64,000 bases of DNA from Alphaproteobacteria bacterium (GTDB lineage Bacteria > Pseudomonadota > Alphaproteobacteria > Rhizobiales > Beijerinckiaceae), in contig VGCJ01000001.1 in the NCBI GenBank assembly GCA_016870035.1, forward strand, positions 1 to 64,000. The letters run 5' to 3'. Position 1 is the stretch's first letter. The number at the start of each line of letters is the position of its first letter. Made by a program: the position numbers and the translations under genes. Below the pieces are notes generated by a model. The model made no database searches. It was not told the origin of the DNA and saw only the letters and a program-made list of their open reading frames with translations. Shown in pieces: positions 35,899 through 44,277 of this stretch.

Positions 35899-35972
35899 GG
35901 GCAAAGCGACGTTGCAATCCAGACCTTTCTTAAGCCATCAACTGGATTGCTTCGTTCACGCTCGCAATGAAG
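35899..35972. repeat. degenerate interspersed palindromic element
   Basis: The halves share GCAATCCAG (35914-35922) and CTGGATTGC (35942-35950), flanked by GCGAAGCGACGAAGC-like and TTCGTTCACGCTCGCAATGA-like sequence. This resembles the short palindromes of the type 'cattgcgag...gaagcaatccag' dispersed between genes in many alphaproteobacteria. Only one copy is seen in this window. Confidence 0.6.
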
Positions 35973-35998
35973 GATAACAAGCTCTTATACACAAACAG

Positions 35999-36023
35999 AA
36001 AGCCCCGCTTTCGCGGGGCTTTT
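35999..36023. terminator. strong hairpin terminator downstream of ilvC
   Basis: AAAGCCCCGC (35999-36008) and GCGGGGCTTT (36013-36022) with a TTTC loop. It sits about 40 bases past the ilvC stop; T-runs flank it on both strands, so it can be bidirectional. Confidence 0.85.
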
Positions 36024-36063
36024 GAATTTCATCCTACCAAAGCGAGGATTAGTTCTTCACCTT

Positions 36064-37113
<1,050 letters not shown>

Positions 37114-37190
37114 TTAAGGGTCAATTCTGTCGGCGACACCGCTTAAGGGGATGGGTCGGTTTGGTCAAGCGGGCGCGCGCTGTGCGCCCC

Positions 37191-37787
37191 TCACCTGAGC
37201 GCATAAGGAACGGTTGAGCCTACCAGAATAAGCGCCATCACGATGTTAAAAGCCCGCAAACGGGCGGGAACCGACAGAAATCCGCGCAAAGCCACACCAA
37301 ATCCGGCCCAAACAAACATGCAAGGCAGGCCCACGGCTTCAAAAATGAGTTCGACCATAAAGACACTCATCATATGATTTTCGGGCGATGTGTAGATCGC
37401 CATTGCGGTCAAAGCCATTGCCCGGGCTTTCCGGTTGATCCATTGAAAGAGGCTCGCGGCGATAAAGCCCATGGGCTTAGCGTCCCCATCGACCGCGCTT
37501 AATGAGCCGCTCGTTGCCAAACGCCAAGCCAACCAAACGAGATAGATGAGCGAGAGGATCCGCAAAGCAATTGAGAACCCTGGTAGAAGCTGCTCGATCA
37601 CACCCATACCCAGACCCACGAGGATCGTCATGACAACAAAGCCAAAGCCGATCCCAAACGCGTGCGGGATCGTGCGCTTCATGCAGAAATTTGTGCCTGA
37701 TGCCAGAAGCATCAGATTGTTCGGACCCGGTTTGATGGATATGGCAAAAAAATAGAGGATCAATGCCAAAAGCGTGTCAGAGGTCAT
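37191..37787 (-). CDS. LysE-family amino-acid exporter
   Basis: 198 residues with six predicted membrane helices. The family opening ISIKPGPNNLMLLASGTNFC matches the LysE/RhtB signature (PGPN), with a long central loop and LVWLAWRLATSG. The substrate is unknown; lying between mazF and ilvC in a branched-chain amino-acid region is suggestive but not proof of Ile/Val/Leu export. A GC-rich hairpin (37171-37189) separates it from ilvC. Confidence 0.88.
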   Translation of the reverse strand: MTSDTLLALILYFFAISIKPGPNNLMLLASGTNFCMKRTIPHAFGIGFGFVVMTILVGLGMGVIEQLLPGFSIALRILSLIYLVWLAWRLATSGSLSAVDGDAKPMGFIAASLFQWINRKARAMALTAMAIYTSPENHMMSVFMVELIFEAVGLPCMFVWAGFGVALRGFLSVPARLRAFNIVMALILVGSTVPYALR

Positions 37788-37827
37788 AAGTGTTTATCAA
37801 TTTTCTTTTGAAGGTGATGGAGTTCTT

Positions 37828-38202
37828 TCACGCGTTTGGAACACTACGCAGACTCACCAAGACACCAAGCCGCTCGCGACAGACGAGCAAAACATCACGC
37901 GGAACGCGATCAATCAAACGCAACACACGACGACGCCGATCAATCGATCTGATTTGATCGAGCATCACGTAACCTTGCACTTTTAATCCCTTTGGCAAAG
38001 CCATTTTAAACGGCCATGGCCTTGTGTTTGACGTGATTGGACAAACAATCAAATAAGACGACGCAGAATTATAGGAGTGATCCGTCATCACAAGCGCAGA
38101 GCGCATACCGTCTTGCTCATGACCGCGCACCGGACTGAAATCGACAAGGACAATATCGCCCGCGGCAAAATCCTCGTCACTGTCTATCATGAGAGCCGTC
38201 AT
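37828..38202 (-). CDS. mazF: MazF/PemK-type toxin endoribonuclease
   Basis: 124 residues from an ATG (38202) inside the end of the antitoxin gene; another ATG four codons later is possible. PemK/MazF fold: GDIVLVDFSPVRGHEQDG with the active-site loop, RSALVMTDHSYN, VCPITSN and GYVMLDQIRSID. MazF cleaves mRNA at short sequences when antitoxin is lost. The overlap with the upstream antitoxin frame gives translational coupling. It is intact by motif, so the module may be active. Confidence 0.9.
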   Translation of the reverse strand: MTALMIDSDEDFAAGDIVLVDFSPVRGHEQDGMRSALVMTDHSYNSASSYLIVCPITSNTRPWPFKMALPKGLKVQGYVMLDQIRSIDRRRRVLRLIDRVPRDVLLVCRERLGVLVSLRSVPNA

Positions 38203-38458
38203 AATCGCCGATTTCGGTTGGTAGAGCGTTCCACTCCTCCGCACCAAAATCATAATCGGCACCGCCAAGCTGCTTCATCTGAGCAACGAGAGCTTCAAGA
38301 GACGGACTTGAACCAGAGCGAACTGCCACGCCGCGCAATTCACCCTCCACCAAACTCAAATCGAGTTCAGCGCCCTCCCCAAGCTTTAAACCGTCCGTCA
38401 CCGCCTTAGGCAGGCGGATGGCGGCTGAATTGCCCCATTTAGCGATTTTGACCCGCAT
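38177..38458 (-). CDS. mazE: MazE-type AbrB/SpoVT antitoxin
   Basis: 93 residues. The N-terminal swapped-hairpin DNA-binding domain is clear (MRVKIAKWGNSAAIRLPKAV, then LKLGEGAELDLSL). The C-terminal part is acidic and would wrap the toxin. It is first in the unit; a symmetrical operator-like palindrome stands 30-50 bases upstream, as expected for autorepression by the MazE-MazF complex. Confidence 0.9.
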   Translation of the reverse strand: MRVKIAKWGNSAAIRLPKAVTDGLKLGEGAELDLSLVEGELRGVAVRSGSSPSLEALVAQMKQLGGADYDFGAEEWNALPTEIGDYDGSHDRQ

Positions 38459-38483
38459 GGGCCTGACCCTTTTGGTCTGAGAA

Positions 38484-38509
38484 CAATGTATCTACAATGT
38501 AGATCATTG
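38484..38509 (-). promoter_or_regulatory. putative MazE operator palindrome
   Basis: ATCTACAATGTAGAT (38490-38504) is a perfect palindrome around three bases; outer CAATG/CATTG arms (38484-38488, 38505-38509) extend it with a one-base offset. It lies in the promoter region of mazE, between mazE and ilvH. Autoregulatory operators of this kind are usual for such modules. Confidence 0.65.
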
Positions 38510-38527
38510 ATCCTTTGCCGGCAGGGT

Positions 38528-39061
38528 TCAAAGCGCCTCGGCACCCCGGCTCATTGCGGCAATGCCGGTGCGGGACACCTCCGAGAGACCAAGGCCCGCC
38601 ATCACGCGAATGAAACGCTCGATTTCCTCGCTGTCGCCGGTAAGCTCGAACACGAAGGAGTTGAGTGTTGCATCAAGCGAACGTGCGCCAAAAGCCGCCG
38701 CAATGCGCAACGCCTCACTCCGACTATCACCTTTGCCGATCACTTTGACGAGCGCCAATTCACGCTCAACCGCATCGCCTTTTGCCGTAAGATCAACAAC
38801 GCGATGAACGGGCACCAGCCGATCAAGCTGGTGTTTGATCTGTTCAATCACCATCGCGGTGCCAGTTGTCACAATGGTGATGCGCGAGACATGTTTTTCA
38901 TGCTCGGTCTCGGACACTGTGAGGCTTTCGATATTATAACCGCGCCCGGAAAAAAGGCCCGCGATACGCGCGAGAACACCGGGCTCATTGTCAACGAGAA
39001 CCGAGAGTGTGCGGCGTTGCGGCGGCGTATCAATCGGGGCATCGGAATAGTGGCTTTTCAT
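38528..39061 (-). CDS. ilvH: acetolactate synthase small regulatory subunit
   Basis: 177 residues. The ACT domain (RTLSVLVDNEPGVLARIAGLFSGRGYNIESLTV-type; key GVLARIAGLFSGRGYNI) binds valine, and the C-terminal half activates the catalytic subunit. IlvH controls the enzyme made by ilvB, about 0.75 kb upstream on the same strand; a glutathione S-transferase gene is inserted between the two. Length and motifs are normal. Confidence 0.95.
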   Translation of the reverse strand: MKSHYSDAPIDTPPQRRTLSVLVDNEPGVLARIAGLFSGRGYNIESLTVSETEHEKHVSRITIVTTGTAMVIEQIKHQLDRLVPVHRVVDLTAKGDAVERELALVKVIGKGDSRSEALRIAAAFGARSLDATLNSFVFELTGDSEEIERFIRVMAGLGLSEVSRTGIAAMSRGAEAL

Positions 39062-39089
39062 CTGATTAAACTTTCAACGCGATTATTTT

Positions 39090-39770
39090 CTACCGGAACG
39101 CACCGATCGAAGGCTCATCGACTTCGTCATGCGGAACAATTTGTGTGTTTTCCATCGCCGCCTTATGCCATTCGACAAAAGCGGGATGATTGAAGATTGC
39201 ATCCATATAGGCGCGAATCACCGGATCGACTTTGATGGAATAAGTCTGGAAGCGCGAAACAAGCGGCGCATACATCGCATCCGCTGCGGTGAATGCACCA
39301 AACAAGAACGGACCCTCACCTGACGGTTTACCGAAACGCTCGATGGCTTGCTTTAAAATGCTCGTTGAACGCGCAACATCTTTTGCGACAAGTTCACCAC
39401 GATCCATCTTAGCATAGCGTTTGCGCAAATTCATTGGGCATGCGGCACGAAGACCACGAAAACCCGCATGCATTTCATTCGCAATGACCCGCGCGAACGC
39501 ACGCGCTTTGATGTGTTTCGGCCAAATCGCTTTTTCAGGAAAGCGATCGGCCACATATTCCATGATCGCAAGCGACTCCCACACCGTCACATCACCATCA
39601 ACAAGGATTGGCACAGTTGAGCCTGCCTGATAGACATTCACACGAGGACGGAATTCAGGCGTATGGAGAGGAATGAGATCCTCTTCAAACGCGATATGAT
39701 GCACCTTCAACAAAATCCATGGCCGAAGCGACCATGACGAATAGGCTTTTGTGCCAATGGCGAGTTTCAT
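39090..39770 (-). CDS. glutathione S-transferase family protein
   Basis: 226 residues. N-terminal thioredoxin-like domain beginning MKLAIGTKAYSSWSLRPWIL, with STVPILVDGDVTVWESLAIMEY (the Pro-x-Leu and Glu-Ser glutathione-binding positions), and a C-terminal helical domain. The SSWS loop provides a serine at the usual catalytic position. Substrate is unknown. It sits between ilvB and ilvH and is probably cotranscribed with them, which is curious for a detoxification enzyme. Confidence 0.88.
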   Translation of the reverse strand: MKLAIGTKAYSSWSLRPWILLKVHHIAFEEDLIPLHTPEFRPRVNVYQAGSTVPILVDGDVTVWESLAIMEYVADRFPEKAIWPKHIKARAFARVIANEMHAGFRGLRAACPMNLRKRYAKMDRGELVAKDVARSTSILKQAIERFGKPSGEGPFLFGAFTAADAMYAPLVSRFQTYSIKVDPVIRAYMDAIFNHPAFVEWHKAAMENTQIVPHDEVDEPSIGAFR

Positions 39771-39811
39771 TTGTTAGTCTTTCTGATCAGAAGAATTCGC
39801 GAAAAACACAC

Positions 39812-41584
39812 TCACACAAGCGCTTTGCCCTTGACGTCGATTACATTGCCTATATCCACCCCAGCATCGTCGCTAAGGTCATTGAGCAACATTTCATTAT
39901 GGGCCTTGCCCGACGGAATCATCGGGAAACAATTTTCCATCTTCTCCACATGGCAGTCGAAAATCACAGGCTTTGGTGAAGCGATCATTTCGCGGATCGC
40001 GTCATCAAGCTTTGCAGGATCATTGCAGCGAATGCCACGCGCACCATAGGCTTCGGCGAGTTTCACGAAATCGGGCAATGAGTCTGAATAGCTTTCCGCA
40101 TAACGCGAGCCGTGCAGCAATTCCTGCCATTGGCGCACCATTCCCATATATTCATTGTTCAGAATAAAAATCTTCACTGGCAACCGATATTGAACCGCTG
40201 TAGACATTTCCTGAATATTCATGAGGATCGAAGCTTCACCCGCAATATCAATCACGAGTTTACCGGGATGTGCCATCTGCGTTCCAATCGCAGCAGGCAA
40301 ACCATAACCCATTGTTCCCAAACCGCCCGATGTCATCCAACGATTGGGGCTTTCAAAACGGAAATATTGAGCGGCCCACATTTGATGCTGGCCAACTTCG
40401 GTTGTGATATAGGGATCCATATCTTTGGTGAGCGCATAAAGACGCTCAACCGCATATTGCGGTTTGATCACCTTGTCAGAACCACGATAAGCCAAACACT
40501 TGCGCGCTTGCCAAGTTTTGATTTCACTCCACCATGGATCAAGGCGCTTACAATCCGGCGCTTTATCGAGCACCTTCCATTCTGCAAGCATGCTTTTGAG
40601 TATATGACCGCAATCGCCGACAATCCCGATATCCGCCTTCACATTTTTATTGATCGATGACGGATCAATATCGACATGAATCTTTTTGGAATTCGGCGAG
40701 AACGCATGTAAACGACCGGTGATGCGGTCATCAAAACGCGCGCCAATGCAGATCATCACATCGCAATCATGCATCGCGAGATTGGCTTCATAAGTGCCGT
40801 GCATGCCGAGCATGCCAAGCCATTGCGGATCGGCCGCCGGATAAGCACCAAGCCCCATCAAAGTTGATGTAATCGGATAGCCCGTCAAACGAACAAGCTC
40901 ACGCAAAGTGGCTGAAGCTTCGGTGCCCGCATTGATCACGCCGCCGCCCGTATAAAACACAGGCTTCTTTGCACCCGCCATCAACTTCACAGCGGCGCGA
41001 ATTTTCTCGATGTCGCCTTCCACTTGCGGGCGATAGGTCTTGTGCTGATTGTCCTTCGGACGATCATATTTGCCCATCGCGAATTGCACGTCTTTCGGAA
41101 TATCAACCACAACCGGACCCGGACGTCCGTTCGACGCGACATAGAAAGCTTCGTGCAGAATGCGCGGCAAATCCTCAACAGAGCGCACGAGATAATTATG
41201 CTTCGTGCAATGTCGCGTGATGCCGACCGTGTCGCATTCTTGGAAGGCGTCGGAGCCGATGAGATGGGTCGGCACCTGACCGGTGATGCACACAAGCGGA
41301 ATGGAATCGAGCATCGCATCCGTCAACCCAGTCACGGCATTGGTCGCACCAGGGCCGGAGGTTACGAGCACGCAGCCGACTTTGCCAGATGAGCGCGCAT
41401 AGCCTTCAGCGGCGTGAACTGCGCCCTGCTCATGGCGGACAAGGACGTGTTTCACTTTGTCCTGATGAAACATCGCGTCATAAATTGGCAGAACCGCCCC
41501 GCCGGGATAGCCGAAAATATGCTCGACCCCCTGATCCTGCAGGGCTTTGATCACCATTTCCGCACCGCTCATCGTCTCTGTCAT
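39812..41584 (-). CDS. ilvB: acetolactate synthase large catalytic subunit
   Basis: 590 residues. ThDP enzyme condensing pyruvate units to acetolactate or acetohydroxybutyrate. Catalytic Glu region YPGGAVLPIYD and HEQGAVHAAEGYARSSG at the N-terminus; FAD/central domain with FDDRITG; ThDP-Mg motif AGEASILMNIQEM ... ILNNEYMGMVRQW. The Mg-binding position usually Asp in GD(G/A) reads Glu here. A GTG-started leader peptide with Ile-Leu-Val-Val and a terminator precede the gene, so attenuation is likely. Confidence 0.96.
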   Translation of the reverse strand: MTETMSGAEMVIKALQDQGVEHIFGYPGGAVLPIYDAMFHQDKVKHVLVRHEQGAVHAAEGYARSSGKVGCVLVTSGPGATNAVTGLTDAMLDSIPLVCITGQVPTHLIGSDAFQECDTVGITRHCTKHNYLVRSVEDLPRILHEAFYVASNGRPGPVVVDIPKDVQFAMGKYDRPKDNQHKTYRPQVEGDIEKIRAAVKLMAGAKKPVFYTGGGVINAGTEASATLRELVRLTGYPITSTLMGLGAYPAADPQWLGMLGMHGTYEANLAMHDCDVMICIGARFDDRITGRLHAFSPNSKKIHVDIDPSSINKNVKADIGIVGDCGHILKSMLAEWKVLDKAPDCKRLDPWWSEIKTWQARKCLAYRGSDKVIKPQYAVERLYALTKDMDPYITTEVGQHQMWAAQYFRFESPNRWMTSGGLGTMGYGLPAAIGTQMAHPGKLVIDIAGEASILMNIQEMSTAVQYRLPVKIFILNNEYMGMVRQWQELLHGSRYAESYSDSLPDFVKLAEAYGARGIRCNDPAKLDDAIREMIASPKPVIFDCHVEKMENCFPMIPSGKAHNEMLLNDLSDDAGVDIGNVIDVKGKALV

Positions 41585-41639
41585 CGTCGTCTCTCCGTGC
41601 CGGCCCGTTTGGGAAGTCTGGGGTTCGGCTTTAAGGCAA

Positions 41640-41665
41640 TAAAAAACCCCCTGTCCGGAGGGGGT
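41640..41665 (-). terminator. attenuator terminator in ilvB leader
   Basis: On the minus strand, ACCCCCT/AGGGGGT stems around a six-base loop and is followed by TTTTTTAT, about 55 bases before the ilvB ATG. Its 5' arm CCCCCTCC (complement of 41657-41664) can instead pair with GGAGCGGGG (complement of 41706-41714) inside the leader peptide, giving an antiterminator. Confidence 0.88.
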
Positions 41666-41695
41666 CGGTTAAGCGCCAGTCTCGGGATTAACGGA

Positions 41696-41749
41696 TCAAA
41701 ATCCGCCCCGCTCCTGACGCCCCATAACTACAAGAATGGTCGTGCGCAC
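41696..41749 (-). CDS. ilvL: ilvB leader peptide
   Basis: Seventeen codons starting with GTG and preceded by AGGAG: (M)RTTILVVMGRQERGGF, then TGA. Codons 5-8 are Ile-Leu-Val-Val, the three end products of the pathway. A ribosome stalled there leaves codons 12-15 (GGAGCGGGG) free to pair with the terminator's 5' arm; normal translation frees the terminator. This is the classical ilv attenuation layout. The lack of an ATG explains why gene finders miss it. Confidence 0.85.
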   Translation of the reverse strand: MRTTILVVMGRQERGGF

Positions 41750-41833
41750 CGCGCCTCTCCTATTAATTTCGCGCGGGAACGTAAGCCGGAAGACGCGGAT
41801 CGTCAAGGGGGTAACAGATCACCGCCATCAGCG

Positions 41834-42097
41834 CTATCGACCATGTGATTGCATATCAAGATGCGCACGCAACACCTCATTAATGCGCGTCTGCCAGCCT
41901 GGGCCCTCTGAACGAAAAGCAGACAGAACATCGGCATCGAGCCGTATGGTCGTTGAAACCTTGGGTTCATCCAAAGGCGGCCGCCCGCGTCGAACAGGGA
42001 CTTTTGCAAAAATCGCCTGCCATTCCGGCGTGGAAAGGTCGGGCGCATCATCAGGATCTTGCCAGTCGCTTTCCAAATTTTTCTTGTTCACGCTCAT
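41834..42097 (-). CDS. brnA: BrnA-type antitoxin
   Basis: 87 residues. Acidic linker (DWQDPDDAPDLSTPEWQAIF) followed by a ribbon-helix-helix DNA-binding end: KVSTTIRLDADVLSAFRSEGPGWQTRINEVLR, typical of BrnA, with the conserved GxGWQTRIN core. BrnA neutralises BrnT and represses the operon. Its start lies within the 3' end of brnT (about 47-base overlap), the common brnT-brnA order. Confidence 0.9.
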   Translation of the reverse strand: MSVNKKNLESDWQDPDDAPDLSTPEWQAIFAKVPVRRGRPPLDEPKVSTTIRLDADVLSAFRSEGPGWQTRINEVLRAHLDMQSHGR

Positions 42098-42329
42098 TAG
42101 CCTTCCTCAAGCTGATAATGCGACGCGCTCCCGCGCGCAAACTCCAAACCACGACAACCATACGATTATTCAAATATCCAACCGTTATGAAACGTGTTTC
42201 ATCATAAATAACGCGATCATCTTCGGCTGTTGTGTGTACAGTTTCGAAGACCCGAAAAGCGTGAGCCATATCCAAACCACGATCTGCGAGAGTGCGTCGG
42301 CGCTTTTCAGGATTAAATTCAATTTTCAT
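42051..42329 (-). CDS. brnT: BrnT-type toxin
   Basis: 92 residues from the ATG at 42329. BrnT is a small RelE-fold ribonuclease. The family patterns are present: EFNPEKRRRTLADRGLDMAHA at the start, VIYDETRFITVGYLNNRMVVVVW, and RIISLRKANEREQEKF. TTGACA stands about 27 bases before the ATG, suggesting a very short or absent 5' leader. The module lies between miaA and the ilvB leader and is intact by motif. Confidence 0.9.
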   Translation of the reverse strand: MKIEFNPEKRRRTLADRGLDMAHAFRVFETVHTTAEDDRVIYDETRFITVGYLNNRMVVVVWSLRAGARRIISLRKANEREQEKFGKRLARS

Positions 42330-42431
42330 TTTTTGTAGTAACAATAATTGGAAATGTCAAGGATCTTGTTGATCCAAGAAAAGCCTGATCGCACCAAAGC
42401 GTCCAGAAAGCGACGGATGCAAAGCGCTTAA

Positions 42432-43358
42432 CTACAACCCAATTCGCTCCCCCACCCACACCTCCGCCTCCTCCGGCCTCACCCAGATGAAATCGGGCGC
42501 TTGGTGGCGGAACCAAGTGTGTTGGCGTTTGGCATAAGCGCGCGTGTCGGCTTTGCCTTTCTCGATCGCCTCTTCCATCGAGATGTCGCCATGAAGCGCG
42601 CGAGTGATGCCCGGCACGCCATGGGCCCGCATGGCCGGTAAAGCAGGGTCGAGCTTGCGTTCCGCCAGTCGTGTGACTTCTTGAACCGCACCCGCAGCGA
42701 TCATGCCGTCGAAGCGGGTATCAATACGGGCGCGCAAGAGCTCACGATCCGGAGCGAGGAAAAGCGAAAGCACCTCACCTGAGTTGAGCGCCGCGCCGCG
42801 CCGCTCTTCATGGAAGGAGCGCAAAGAGCGGCCCGTCGCCTCGAAGACTTCGAGCGCGCGCAGGATCCGTTGCGGATCTGTGGGGCGCAGATGCGCCGCC
42901 GTTTTGGGGTCGCGCTCGGTAAGCCGCGCATGGAGCGCTGCCGGATCGCGGCCCTCGGCCCAGGCGCGCAGTTCCGCGCGAACCGCTTCAGGCACGGGCG
43001 GAATAGCGGAGAGCCCCTCGGTCAGCGCGCGGAAATAGAGCCCCGTCCCGCCAACAAAGATGGGCAGGAGGCCTTGGGACTCAGCAGCCTCAAACGCGAA
43101 CGTCACATCCGAGAGCCATCGCGCGACCGAGTAATTCAGCGCGGCGTCCACAGTTCCGAAGAGGAAATGCAGCGCGCGCGCCATTTCTTCCTCAGTTGGC
43201 CGTGCGGTTATGATAGAAAGATCACGATAGACCTGCATTGAGTCGGTGTTGATGATTGCGCCGCCGAACCGGTCCGCGAGGGAAAGCGCAAGCGCTGTCT
43301 TGCCGCTGGCCGTCGGCCCGGCAATCAGGAGCGCGCGATATGGTTTCGACTGACCCAT
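42432..43358 (-). CDS. miaA: tRNA dimethylallyltransferase
   Basis: 308 residues from the ATG at 43358; the longer frame to 43454 would overlap serB. MiaA prenylates A37 of tRNAs reading UNN codons. P-loop GPTASGKTALAL near the start, IINTDSMQVYRDL (about 40), then the DMAPP/tRNA-binding region GGTGLYFRALTEG and the C-terminal RAYAKRQHTWFRHQ. Its start is only 15 bases from that of serB on the other strand, so promoters must overlap the neighbouring coding regions or lie inside them. Confidence 0.94.
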   Translation of the reverse strand: MGQSKPYRALLIAGPTASGKTALALSLADRFGGAIINTDSMQVYRDLSIITARPTEEEMARALHFLFGTVDAALNYSVARWLSDVTFAFEAAESQGLLPIFVGGTGLYFRALTEGLSAIPPVPEAVRAELRAWAEGRDPAALHARLTERDPKTAAHLRPTDPQRILRALEVFEATGRSLRSFHEERRGAALNSGEVLSLFLAPDRELLRARIDTRFDGMIAAGAVQEVTRLAERKLDPALPAMRAHGVPGITRALHGDISMEEAIEKGKADTRAYAKRQHTWFRHQAPDFIWVRPEEAEVWVGERIGL

Positions 43359-43373
43359 GAGGACCAATTTCAG

Positions 43374-44273
43374 ATGAGTGATTTCGTTGCGACCCTTGTC
43401 TCTCATCCCGAAAAGGCCGCCCTGTTCGATGCGCTGCTTTCGAAACTTGCGCAAGCCCTTCCTGAAAATGCGAAAGTGATCCGGCTTGATGGCGCGATCG
43501 CCATCGACATCGTGTTCGCGGCCGAGACCGCCAAAGCGGCAGAAGCCGCCCTCGCACCCGTCGAGAAAGTTTTAACCAGCAAACCGATTGATGTGATCCT
43601 GCAGCCACTCGCGGGACGTCGTAAAAAACTCTTCATCGCCGATATGGATTCCACCATGATCGAGCAGGAATGTATCGACGAACTTGCCGCCGAATTACGC
43701 CTGAAACAGAAGGTTGCCAAAATCACCGAACGCGCGATGAAAGGAGAACTCGATTTCGAACCGGCACTCAGAGAGCGTGTAGCGCTATTGAAGGGGCTTG
43801 ATGCGGGCGTTATTCCGAAAGTCATTTCAAACCGCATCACTCATACATCGGGCGCACGCACCTTAATTTCAACGCTGCGTGGTCATGGCGTTTATACGGC
43901 GCTGGTCTCCGGTGGATTTACCTTGTTCACCGAACCGGTGTCACTTGCCATTGGTTTTGACGAGCATCGCGCCAATCGTCTTGAAATTGAAAATGGTAAA
44001 TTGACGGGCGAGGTCGTGGATCCCATTCTCGGCCGTGAAGCCAAGAAATCAGCACTCATCGAATTGCGCGAGCTTTTCTCATTGCAAGATCATGAAACAC
44101 TTGCTATTGGCGACGGCGCCAATGATCTTGATATGATCAAGGAAGCGGGCTTGGGCGTCGCGTTTCACGCAAAGCCTGCTGTTGCAGAAGCGGCGCATGC
44201 GCGCATTAATCATGCCGATCTCACAGCGCTTTTATACGCGCAAGGCTATTTGCGTTCTAGCTGGATTGAGTGA
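43374..44273 (+). CDS. serB: phosphoserine phosphatase
   Basis: 299 residues. Last step of serine synthesis. HAD fold: nucleophile motif IADMDSTMIEQECIDE (about 87-102), motif II SGGFT (about 181), and motif III/IV AIGDGANDLDMIKEAGLGVAFHAKPA. The N-terminal 80 residues form an ACT-like regulatory domain, common in alphaproteobacterial SerB. It converges with degP, four bases apart, without a terminator. Confidence 0.95.
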   Translation: MSDFVATLVSHPEKAALFDALLSKLAQALPENAKVIRLDGAIAIDIVFAAETAKAAEAALAPVEKVLTSKPIDVILQPLAGRRKKLFIADMDSTMIEQECIDELAAELRLKQKVAKITERAMKGELDFEPALRERVALLKGLDAGVIPKVISNRITHTSGARTLISTLRGHGVYTALVSGGFTLFTEPVSLAIGFDEHRANRLEIENGKLTGEVVDPILGREAKKSALIELRELFSLQDHETLAIGDGANDLDMIKEAGLGVAFHAKPAVAEAAHARINHADLTALLYAQGYLRSSWIE

Positions 44274-44277
44274 CCCT

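Larger units (their letters stand above)
35158..35998. other. gene-poor interval with hairpins and a repeat
   Basis: About 840 bases between pdxY and the ilvC terminator hold no convincing large gene. Visible items: a possible 49-60 codon frame (35249-35431, minus); a minus-strand terminator at 35494-35531; an imperfect hairpin around 35733-35758 (cgcgt/acgcg flanked by ccct/aggg); a terminator-like hairpin at 35848-35868; and a degenerate interspersed palindrome at 35899-35972. A small RNA transcribed leftward from roughly 35720 to the terminator at 35.5 kb would fit, but no known RNA family was recognised. Confidence 0.5.

Noticed and set aside
38486-39193. 235-codon frame on the plus strand
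   Set aside because: Entirely antisense to ilvH and the end of the GST gene, Cys/His/Arg-rich, no family motif.
41736-42338. 200-codon plus-strand frame
   Set aside because: Antisense to brnTA, whose motifs are clear, and overlapping the ilvL leader.
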